A stretch of DNA of 14,536 bases from NCBI GenBank assembly GCA_001275005.1, contig JWZX01000546.1, positions 1 to 14,536 on the forward strand, read 5' to 3'. The notes under the pieces were generated by a model. The model did no database searches. It had not been told where the DNA came from and worked only from the letters and a program-made list of their open reading frames with translations. Positions 1 to 6,633 of the stretch are shown here, piece after piece (the first letter of the stretch is position 1; the number at the start of each line of letters is the position of its first letter). The translations under genes were made by a program, and so were the position numbers. The DNA is from Chrysochromulina tobinii (Eukaryota; Haptophyta; Prymnesiales; Chrysochromulinaceae).

Positions 1-2330
1 GCGGAGAGGGGGAAGGCGGCAGCGGCGGCGGCGACGGGCGCGGCGGCGGCGGGGCCGGCGGAGGCGGCGATGGCGGAGGCGGCGGCGATGGCGGAGGGGG
101 CGAAGGAGGTGGCGGAGGTGGCGACAAAGGGTAGCGGTGACGGCAGAGGGCTCGGGGGTGGTACTCGCGCGGTCTTGCCGGGAGCGACGGGCGGCCACAG
201 CGGTGAGGGCAGTGGTGGGAGTGGCGGTGCAGGTGGCAACGCAACGGGAGACCCTCGGGTTGCGTAAGTCAGCAAAGCCAGCAAAGCCAGCAAGCACATG
301 GCGTAAGAGAGGCAACAAAGTGCAAGTGAAGCATATTCCAAAAGGTCTAAATTGTCTGCTGGTGGCGATGCCGGTCTCACAGCAATTGGGACGCCGATCG
401 TTTCGGTACGTGTGAGCTGCCGAGGCGTGTTGACGTGTTGGCGTGTTGGCGGAGGAATCTCCACCTTCGGCACATCAAGAGCCTCGGCAGGACACCACTC
501 GAAAGTTACGTGCAGCCGAGCAGGAGTCGACTGCTTATCTATCAAGATGACCTCAAGGTCAACGGGCTCTTCGGCTGCGAGCGGAGCGCGATGCTGCTGC
601 AGCTCCACAGTCGCGCGGCCGATCAGGTCGTCGATGCCGAGCGGGTCGGTCAGCGTCGGCGGATCCCAATCATAGACCGCAAACGCGGCATTCTGCTCGA
701 GCGCCGCGTCGAGGCTCTCAAAGGCAAAGCGCATCGCCCAGTCGAAGCGTGGATTGAGCGTCCTCTTGACAGTGCCTGTCTTCTCTGAGCGACTCCCGAG
801 GGTGACTTTGACGTATGGATCGGACGTGCCACTCCTGTCCCCGGCCATGAGGCCCGTCGCGTGTCTCACGTGGACCACGACCGTCCCTGGCTGCGGCGTA
901 GTATCTAGTGTCCACTTGAGATGAATGTACAGCCGAGCAGGAGTCGACTGCCCATCTTTCAAGATGACCTCAAGGTCAACGGGCCCACCGGCCGCCAGCG
1001 CAGTGCGATGCTGCAGCAGGTTCACAGTCGCGCGGCCGATCAGGTCGTCGATGCCGAGCGGGTCGGTCAGCGTCGGCGGATCCCAATCATAGACCGCAAA
1101 CGCGGCATTCTGCTCGAGCGCCGCGTCGAGACTCTCAAAGGCAAAGCGCATCGCCCAGTCGAAGCGTGGATTGAGCGTCCTCTTGACAGTGCCTGTCTTC
1201 TCTGAGCGACTTCCGAGGGTGACTTTGACGTATGGATCGGACGTGCCACTCCTGTCCCCGGCCATGAGGCCCGTTGCGTGGGACACGTGCAGCGAGATCT
1301 TGCCCGGCTGCTTCGGTTGAGGTGCAGGGATACCAGCGGAGGCTCGAGCAGGTGCAGCTTCAGGGGCAAGAGCAGCAGCAGGAGCAGCGGCCGGAGCAAA
1401 CGCCGTACATGTACTCCGAGAAAGCGAATAAAATTTAGATCGCACAGCCTCGAAGCTTTCTCTCGGCGGTGACAGCAGCGTTGGCTGAGAAGGAGTATCG
1501 GACGACGTGGTATCCGGCGTCCACTGGAGTCCGATGTATAATCGAGCAGGAGTCGACTGCCCATCATTCAACACAAGCTCAAGGTCGACCAAATTACCGG
1601 CCGCGAGCAGAGCGCGATGCTGCAGCAGGTTCACAGTCGCGCGGCCGATCAGGTCGTCGATGCCGAGCGGGTCGGTCAGCGTCGGCGGATCCCAATCATA
1701 GACCGCAAACGCGGCATTCTGCTCGAGCGCCGCGTCGAGGCTCTCAAAGGCAAAGTACATCTCCCGGTCGAAGCGTGGATTGAGCGTCCTCTTGACAGTG
1801 CCTGTCTTCTGCGTGCGTTTTCCGAGGGTGACTTTGACGTATGGATCGGACGTGCCACTCCTGTCCCCGGCCATGAGGCCCGTCGCGTGTCTCACGTGGA
1901 CCACGACCGTCCCAGGGACACCAGTAATGATGCCGATACTGGTTTGCACAATCTTCGCTGCTTCTCTCGACCCATCGGCACGGGCGGGCGCCTCGGTGTT
2001 GTCGCCAGCCACCCGTCCCGTCTCCGAGATGACCGCGGGTTTCAACCGTCCCGTTGCCTGCCACTCCTGCGCCGTGCTGGCGACCTCATCGGCGAACGCC
2101 TCGGCGCCGCCGACACGGTACACGCTTCTCTCAAAGTCCGAGAGCAGTGTGGCTGAGGTTGAGGGCAACGCGTGGGCCAACGTATCCCGTTGACGAGCGG
2201 ATTGTACAGGGTCAACGTGGTCAGCTCCATCGGAGAGCCAGCGCGCGACCATAAGTGTGGCATCTGAGACTCCCGCGGCTGATCCGAGCGACGCGCTGGC
2301 CTTGGCCTGGTTGCGGTGGGCAGTCCACAT
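1..2330 (-). CDS. Triple C2-domain protein with C-terminal membrane span (partial, runs off left edge)
   Basis: Reading the minus strand, one frame stays open from an upstream stop near 2426 to the left edge; the first ATG is at 2330-2328, giving at least 776 codons, and the stop lies outside the window. Three C2 domains lie at about residues 140-274, 343-477 and 482-614. Each has the Ca2+ loop-1 motif AGDRSGTSDPY and loop-3 motif VYDWDPPTLTDPLG, with all five expected Asp ligands, so Ca2+-dependent membrane binding is likely. Residues 669-690 form a Leu/Ala-rich membrane span, followed by an Ala/Pro/Ser-rich tail. An Ala/Pro-rich linker separates C2-1 from C2-2. Residues 1-139 match nothing I recognise. 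Several C2 domains plus a C-terminal span resemble MCTP or ferlin-type tethers (family knowledge), but the C-terminus is unseen and an intron near the span or in the GC-rich tail cannot be excluded. The true start could also be the Met at 2252. Confidence 0.85.
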   Translation of the reverse strand, partial: MWTAHRNQAKASASLGSAAGVSDATLMVARWLSDGADHVDPVQSARQRDTLAHALPSTSATLLSDFERSVYRVGGAEAFADEVASTAQEWQATGRLKPAVISETGRVAGDNTEAPARADGSREAAKIVQTSIGIITGVPGTVVVHVRHATGLMAGDRSGTSDPYVKVTLGKRTQKTGTVKRTLNPRFDREMYFAFESLDAALEQNAAFAVYDWDPPTLTDPLGIDDLIGRATVNLLQHRALLAAGNLVDLELVLNDGQSTPARLYIGLQWTPDTTSSDTPSQPTLLSPPRESFEAVRSKFYSLSRSTCTAFAPAAAPAAALAPEAAPARASAGIPAPQPKQPGKISLHVSHATGLMAGDRSGTSDPYVKVTLGSRSEKTGTVKRTLNPRFDWAMRFAFESLDAALEQNAAFAVYDWDPPTLTDPLGIDDLIGRATVNLLQHRTALAAGGPVDLEVILKDGQSTPARLYIHLKWTLDTTPQPGTVVVHVRHATGLMAGDRSGTSDPYVKVTLGSRSEKTGTVKRTLNPRFDWAMRFAFESLDAALEQNAAFAVYDWDPPTLTDPLGIDDLIGRATVELQQHRAPLAAEEPVDLEVILIDKQSTPARLHVTFEWCPAEALDVPKVEIPPPTRQHVNTPRQLTRTETIGVPIAVRPASPPADNLDLLEYASLALCCLSYAMCLLALLALLTYATRGSPVALPPAPPLPPLPSPLWPPVAPGKTARVPPPSPLPSPLPFVATSATSFAPSAIAAASAIAASAGPAAAAPVAAAAAAFPLS
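512..893 (-). repeat. C2-encoding repeat unit, copy nearest the C-terminus
   Basis: This unit is one of three nearly identical stretches inside the C2 gene, 417 bp from the middle copy. It encodes the third C2 domain. It shares its N-terminal edge (GTVVVHVRHATG) with the copy at 1541-1912. It shares the SRSEKTG and RFDWAMRF segments with the middle copy. It alone has ATVELQQHR where the others have ATVNLLQHR. Confidence 0.9.
929..1310 (-). repeat. C2-encoding repeat unit, middle copy
   Basis: The second of three near-identical C2-coding units. It matches the 512-893 copy almost base for base through the domain core, but it has its own N-terminal edge (GKISLHVSHATG). It shares ATVNLLQHR with the copy at 1541-1912. 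Confidence 0.9.
1541..1912 (-). repeat. C2-encoding repeat unit, copy nearest the N-terminus
   Basis: The third near-identical C2 unit, 609 bp from the middle copy because an Ala/Pro-rich linker lies between them. It differs mainly in KRTQKTG and RFDREMYF, where the other two copies have SRSEKTG and RFDWAMRF, and in its last quarter (AAGNLVDLELVLNDG). Confidence 0.9.
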
Positions 2331-2394
2331 CTTCGAAGCCTCAAATTGTTCACTTTGGCCGAACCGCGTCGTGCCGGGCGGCGGCTTGAGTCGA

Positions 2395-2443
2395 TACCGG
2401 AAGCAATCCCGGCTCCCCCCGGTTTCTTTTTACCGGAAGCAAT
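2395..2443. repeat. 13-bp direct repeat pair upstream of the C2 gene
   Basis: The word taccggaagcaat occurs at 2395-2407 and again at 2431-2443. Between the copies is a cccggctcccccc stretch that recurs, with one C fewer, at 2754-2768. The pair lies just upstream of the C2 gene start. It could be a promoter element or a remnant of a dispersed repeat; nothing in the sequence decides between these. Confidence 0.6.
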
Positions 2444-2545
2444 AAAGGGTGCCAGTGTTTGTGCGCGATCATCTTAGATGCGATACAATTCTTCCAAAAA
2501 AGGTGGAAAGCTGGAAACTGAGTCCAAACTGTTTCGTACATGTAC

Positions 2546-2578
2546 ATGTATGTACAAATCAGTACGCCGGTACGGTGT
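2546..2578. repeat. Compound spacer element, copy 1
   Basis: The block atgtatgtac is followed after 6 bases by gtacgccggtacggtgt. The same two blocks, separated by only 2 bases and with one mismatch, recur at 2931-2959. A palindromic gtacatgtac sits immediately to the left. Confidence 0.7.
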
Positions 2579-2930
2579 ATCCTCTTTCGCCTCCTCGTTT
2601 GGCCGCAGTCGCCTCTTTCGCCCCGGTGGTTTGCCTGCGCTTCTTTGGTGTGTCCGTGAGACCCCTGCGTGAGACCGTGAGCAAATATGTCTGTGAGTGC
2701 TGAGTCGGACCGGTGCCGATCTTCATCGTCCGTGTAGAACCGTGTGAGAGTGTCCCGGCTCCCCCGGTTCCGGTTCAGAACGGTTCAGGTCTCATAACAC
2801 CTAAGTCCCTGACCTAAGTGTCTCCTAGTGAACCTTCTCCTGTGAATAGAGGATGGCTGTGCAGTTGTGGCTGTGATAAGGGGGTCCAGGGGTCCCCGAG
2901 CTACATGTAGTGGTAACCGCATCCATACAT

Positions 2931-2959
2931 ATGTATGTACTTGTACGCCGGTCCGGTGT
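2931..2959. repeat. Compound spacer element, copy 2
   Basis: The block atgtatgtac followed by gtacgccggtccggtgt, a near copy of 2546-2578 about 385 bp away. A tacatgta palindrome lies about 22 bp to the left. The duplication suggests either a transcription-factor site pair or a small dispersed repeat. Confidence 0.7.
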
Positions 2960-3145
2960 CTTCATGGGTTTCGAACTTGTATACAGTAAACCATTGGCTG
3001 TGAATATTCTGAACCGTGTCTGTGAGTGCGGTACGCGTTGTAGCACGTCGCGAGCATGAGAATGAAGCGACTGTGACGTGTGCGAGGTATTGCCCTCGAC
3101 GTATTTGAGTTTGCGCTGCACGTGTGTTGTGAATGAATCTTCGCG

Positions 3146-4210
3146 ATGCCCATGAAGTGCTGCCTTCTTGCTGTGCTTCTTCTGCTCGCGACAACCAAGT
3201 CCTCGAGCACTCCGGGCATCATTGGCCGCGCATTCCAACGCCTATCCCCCAACGCCGAGGATGCCAACCTCCGCGAACCCGACCATGACACACATCAGCA
3301 AGCAAAAAGCCAGCCACCGCGGTGTGAGCACATCTACAAGGTGCACGTGCCCTTGGCGCATCTGCCCATCACAGAAATCCTCTGCCTCATCATCCTATTG
3401 GAGCTCGCCATCGTCAGCTCAAAAATCTCGGCAGCGACCCCCTCACTCGAGGCACTCTTCGTTGAGTGTACTAAGGAGCATATGGGTGAGCACGGCCGAC
3501 GCGACTTGGCTCCGGCGCAGGCGTCGCGAACGAGCCCGCGCGCTCGTAACCGCACAGAGGGCGCGGTGCCTCTGGTGGAGCGTGTGCTGCGCACAAATGC
3601 GGCCACCTTTTCGGGCGCGCTGCTGGGCGAGGACGACGTCGACTTGGCCGAGTTCATGCGCGGATGTCGCGAGTTCCGTGACACGATTCTCGCCAAGATG
3701 GGCTCGTTCACCACACCAGCGGCGAAGCAGGTGAGCGACAACCTCGCCAAGATCGAGACCATCTATGCGCTGCAGCCCGAGCGCTTCCGCTCGATGCGCG
3801 CCATTCTCGAGGAGGAGGTCACTTCGCAGATGCACTCACGCATGCGGGCGAGCGGGCTCGCAGACCCATCCGCCGCGATGGGTCTCCTGTGGGCGCGCCG
3901 TGGGCTCCAATATTGGATAGTGCTCTTCCGGCCTCTGCTGGACGGCACAGGTGGCCCGCCCGGCTACCACGAGGCCATGGCCGCGTACGAGCAGACTATT
4001 GGTCCGTATAACGGCTGGGTGATGAGAAACATGGTGTCGATGACGGCGCGCGTGACGCCCGCTGGGCATGGGCTCATGGGCCTCGCGCCGAGCAATGAGG
4101 AGCTTCTGGAAGACATGCGCAAGTGGACGGAGGCCGTGGGTTCAGTGCTCGCGCGCGGCCGGCGGCTGCACGAAGTGCTCGATTTGGAGGATCAGACGAA
4201 GACCCTTTGA
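3146..4210 (+). CDS. Glycolipid transfer protein (GLTP) domain protein with membrane/secretory N-terminal extension
   Basis: A 354-residue protein. Residues 4-16 form a short hydrophobic leader typical of a signal peptide or anchor, and residues 75-93 form a second hydrophobic segment. From about 140 to 330 it reads as an all-helical GLTP domain. Recognisable pieces are DLAEFMRGCREF, FTTPAAKQVSDNLAKIE, PERFRSMRAILE, LLWARRGLQYW and AYEQTIGPYNGWVMR. Family members bind glycolipids or ceramide-1-phosphate in a sandwich pocket and move them between membranes. Aligned by eye to human GLTP from memory, Asn52, Lys55 and Trp96 correspond to N199, K202 and W249. The positions of Asp48 and His140 are Q195 and N289, so the headgroup site looks changed. 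Canonical GLTPs are about 200 residues and cytosolic, so the roughly 135-residue N-terminal extension is unusual. The start is the first ATG, with a second in-frame ATG two codons later. The upstream neighbour is the divergent C2 gene. Confidence 0.85.
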   Translation: MPMKCCLLAVLLLLATTKSSSTPGIIGRAFQRLSPNAEDANLREPDHDTHQQAKSQPPRCEHIYKVHVPLAHLPITEILCLIILLELAIVSSKISAATPSLEALFVECTKEHMGEHGRRDLAPAQASRTSPRARNRTEGAVPLVERVLRTNAATFSGALLGEDDVDLAEFMRGCREFRDTILAKMGSFTTPAAKQVSDNLAKIETIYALQPERFRSMRAILEEEVTSQMHSRMRASGLADPSAAMGLLWARRGLQYWIVLFRPLLDGTGGPPGYHEAMAAYEQTIGPYNGWVMRNMVSMTARVTPAGHGLMGLAPSNEELLEDMRKWTEAVGSVLARGRRLHEVLDLEDQTKTL

Positions 4211-4567
4211 GCCATCTCTTCTGTAGCAAGAGCGGCTAGCCCGGGCCACAGACTTATCGATATCGTGTTATCGACATCCGACTTAGGTCTTAGCTTCCGG
4301 TTCCGCGTTCGAGGTGCTCGATAAAAATATGGAGCCGCGTCAGACGATATCAACATCATAACGTGTGATTTCTAATAGCACAGTTCCAGCATCGAGCATG
4401 ATGCTCGGTGCGACACAGTACCGGTATCTGACTCCACCGCACCAAACCGATCGCAGGGACGCACGCGTCGACTCGACTATCGTATCACTTCGGTTTCATC
4501 ACGCTTCACGGTCGCCGCCGGGCTCCTCTGGTGGCTAGGCACTCGGGCAAGACCAGGCGCCCATCTC
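4211..4567. other. Convergent spacer between the GLTP and 7TM receptor genes
   Basis: About 357 bp between two stop codons facing each other, so it should hold both 3' UTRs and polyadenylation signals. Apart from the palindrome at 4389-4411 and AT-richer stretches near 4255-4375, I see no gene, RNA or repeat. Confidence 0.5.
4389..4411. other. Near-perfect palindrome in a convergent 3' spacer
   Basis: A 23-base sequence centred at 4400 (arms gcatcgagcat and atgctcggtgc) that can fold with G-U pairs at the two imperfect positions. It sits about 180 bases beyond each of two convergent stop codons. It could be a 3'-end processing or stability hairpin for either transcript. It could also be chance. 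Confidence 0.4.
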
Positions 4568-6229
4568 TCAAGAACGCAACGAGACGCCACCATGCACATG
4601 TACGCCGCAAGGCGGGCTGGCCGCGAGCGCCTCATCGAACGCCGTCTCGAGCGCCTCCTCGGCCGCCAACTCCGCGGCGAGAGGGTCATACTGACCGTCA
4701 TACTCATCTGTGTCGGCCGACTCGGTGTCGCCCTCGTTGGCCGTCGCGCGCCGTCGTGGGCTTCCCAGAAGCGCCGCAGCCGCGAAGCTTGCGCTGAGCG
4801 CTCGGCGCGCCGTCGACGGGCTAATCACACTCACAGGCGGCAGCGCCGGCGGCGCGGGCGCGGCAAGGACAACGCGTGGCGAGCAGAGCGACGGCGGCGG
4901 ATTCGGGGCGGCCGCTGAGATTCCGACCGAGATTCGGACGCCCGCCGGGAGGCCGCCAGGCGGTGGCGCGGGCGGTGGCGCGGGCGGTGGCGCGGGCGGT
5001 GGCGCGGGCGTCGTCGCGGGCGAAGCAGCACCCGCTGCCTCGACGTATCCGCAAGCTGGCGACCATCCTACGGGTAGTATGACCGGCGCCGGGGCGTACA
5101 CGGTCGTGCACGGCGACTCGCGAGCGGCCGCCGGTACCACATATGGTCGCACCGCGCCTGCAGCCGCGCCCACAGCCACGCCTGGACCTGGCGAGATCGT
5201 GCAGCTCGCCGGCGAGATCGTGCAGCTCGCGGTTAGCAGCGGAGCTCGTGTGCTGTATGACGAAACTGATGACGTGGCGGCGGGGGCAGCGCCACCGCAC
5301 AGGCAGCAGCGCGAGCACCCGCAGGCGCGCAGCCACAGCTGGTACAGCCGGCGCCGGTAGGCTGGGCTGGTCCAAACAAAGATCACCGCGGTGGCGATGC
5401 CTTGTGCAGGGTTGGTGAAGGCCAGCAAGCCCTTGAGCGCCGTGCTGAGCGCCGAGTGGCGCAGAAAGAGGCCGCTCGCGTGTGGGCCAATGGACCACTC
5501 AACGCACCGGTAGATGGTCTCGGGCAGACGGCAGAGCACGAAGATGAGGGGTATCGCCAGCATCCTGCGCCGGAGCTGGCGCAGATTGCGCTGTTGCTTC
5601 GTCTCATCGCTCGCATTGACGTGGGCGCGCAGCTGCATGAGTGAGACGAGAGAGCACGCGGTGACCACGGACATCGAGAGCCAGAGCGGGCCGTAGATGG
5701 AGACGAGTCGCCATCCGAACTCGTCTCGATCCACGAAGCCGCCGTTCGCGTCCTCGGACAAAAGGTTGTAGCTGAGGGGCACGCGCTCCTCAATGAGCAA
5801 GACGAGCACCACGGTCGGGTAGCCAAAAGAGAGAAAGCAGAAGAGCATGGTCACGAGCGGCGTCGCCCGTTGCTGTCGCGGCGCCCGGCGCATGTGCCGC
5901 GTGAGGAAGAAGGTCACGTACGCTGAGACGCACGCCGACCAGATGAATGAGGAGCACGCCGACCAGATTCCAATGAAGGCAAAGACCTTGCACCCCAGCG
6001 TGCCTTCGTGGCTTCGATCGTGGAAAATGCCCGCGCCGTCCAAAGTGTAGTATAGTCCCTGCAAAAAGTCCGCCAACGAAAGGAATAGTACGTACAGCCG
6101 CCAGGCCGAGCGCAGCTCTGGGAAGGCGAAGAAGCAGAGAGCGACGATGCACGCCGACCACATGCACGCGCTCCCGGTGATCATCGCAATCCACTGGGTG
6201 TAACTGAACACGTCGAATTGGAACGCCAT
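4568..6229 (-). CDS. Seven-transmembrane receptor, cAMP-receptor-like (class E) type
   Basis: A 553-residue protein with seven hydrophobic spans at about 12-35, 43-62, 80-109, 124-146, 173-198, 222-245 and 259-287. The N-terminus is very short and lies outside, and the C-terminal tail is about 265 residues. Motifs such as LSLADFLQGLYY in span 2, the arrangement of span 3, and FTNPAQGIATAVIFVW in span 7 resemble the Dictyostelium cAMP receptor-like family, whose members signal through heterotrimeric G proteins at the plasma membrane. A basic stretch (KQQRNLRQLRRR) precedes span 6, as in G-protein-coupling third loops. A Cys cluster (CGCSRCCLC) just after span 7 suits palmitoylation. The tail is Ala/Pro/Ser-rich with in-frame tandem repeats and ends in an acidic segment. 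The ATG at 6229 sits in a good context (gaccATGgcg). The ligand cannot be inferred. The family call is by eye; other GPCR-like 7TM families are possible. Confidence 0.75.
   Translation of the reverse strand: MAFQFDVFSYTQWIAMITGSACMWSACIVALCFFAFPELRSAWRLYVLFLSLADFLQGLYYTLDGAGIFHDRSHEGTLGCKVFAFIGIWSACSSFIWSACVSAYVTFFLTRHMRRAPRQQRATPLVTMLFCFLSFGYPTVVLVLLIEERVPLSYNLLSEDANGGFVDRDEFGWRLVSIYGPLWLSMSVVTACSLVSLMQLRAHVNASDETKQQRNLRQLRRRMLAIPLIFVLCRLPETIYRCVEWSIGPHASGLFLRHSALSTALKGLLAFTNPAQGIATAVIFVWTSPAYRRRLYQLWLRACGCSRCCLCGGAAPAATSSVSSYSTRAPLLTASCTISPASCTISPGPGVAVGAAAGAVRPYVVPAAARESPCTTVYAPAPVILPVGWSPACGYVEAAGAASPATTPAPPPAPPPAPPPAPPPGGLPAGVRISVGISAAAPNPPPSLCSPRVVLAAPAPPALPPVSVISPSTARRALSASFAAAALLGSPRRRATANEGDTESADTDEYDGQYDPLAAELAAEEALETAFDEALAASPPCGVHVHGGVSLRS
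4962..5009. repeat. 12-bp tandem repeat (4 copies) inside the receptor tail
   Basis: The unit ggtggcgcgggc is repeated four times exactly. On the minus strand it encodes a run of Ala-Pro-Pro-Pro units in the receptor's C-terminal tail. The unit length is a multiple of three, so copy changes would keep the reading frame. Confidence 0.9.
5191..5232. repeat. 21-bp tandem duplication inside the receptor tail
   Basis: The unit gcgagatcgtgcagctcgcc plus one base is present twice in tandem (5191-5211 and 5212-5232) with a single difference near the end. It encodes a duplicated SCTISP-containing heptapeptide in frame. The Ser/Thr residues could be phosphorylation sites (inference). Confidence 0.85.
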
Positions 6230-6633
6230 GGTCCCGAGGCCGCCTGATTCTCAGGTGTCGAGACGACAACTTGCCAGCACGCCACGCCGGCCCCGGAGAC
6301 AAGACGGTAGACAGCGAACACAGCGCGCCACCGGTTAATCTAGCGGCCGTGAACCACAGTGTGAAGAGACAGTCGGCGGAGCCTTCCCACAATCGTTTCC
6401 CCCCCCCAGCACACCCCGTCAGTGGGGACACGTCCTTACACGACATGATTTCTTGTTTATGTTCAACAAAAGTCTAGAAAAGTTCACATATGATATCACA
6501 ACTCTTCCGAGGTCTCTTCAAGTCTTCATGATTATGTATTCGGGTCCAGTATTCGCCGGACAACGTGGTAGCGCATTAGGCACCGTCCGCTCTCGTCCGC
6601 TCTTCTCACTGCCGCCTGAGATTCGTTCATAAC
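6230..6633. promoter_or_regulatory. Spacer upstream of the receptor gene and downstream of the DnaJ gene
   Basis: About 400 bp between two minus-strand genes. It should hold the promoter and 5' UTR of the receptor and the 3' UTR of the DnaJ gene. It contains a run of nine C at about 6400-6408 and an AT-richer block at about 6440-6540. No gene, RNA or convincing core promoter motif is visible. Confidence 0.4.

Larger units (their letters stand above)
2331..3145. promoter_or_regulatory. Divergent spacer between the C2 gene and the GLTP gene
   Basis: About 815 bp with no supportable gene, lying between two divergently transcribed genes, so it should hold both promoters and 5' UTRs. It is less GC-rich than the flanking genes. 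It contains TACATGTA-type palindromes (2536-2550 and 2902-2909), a duplicated compound element (2546-2578 and 2931-2959) and repeated phrases such as ctgtgagtgc. No TATA box or initiator could be assigned with confidence. Promoter function is inferred from gene orientation only. Confidence 0.45.

Noticed and set aside
1-267. Plus-strand Gly/Ala-rich frames at the left edge
   Set aside because: They are the complement of the Ala/Pro-rich tail of the C2 gene and show only low-complexity sequence.
1067-1567. Minus-strand frame of 166 codons within the C2 gene, and similar short frames in the other repeat copies
   Set aside because: They are out-of-frame shadows of the C2 repeats; only the frame open to the left edge gives recognisable C2 domains.
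2825-3238. Minus-strand frame of 137 codons in the spacer and over the GLTP start
   Set aside because: No domain, biased composition and overlap with the leader of the GLTP gene.
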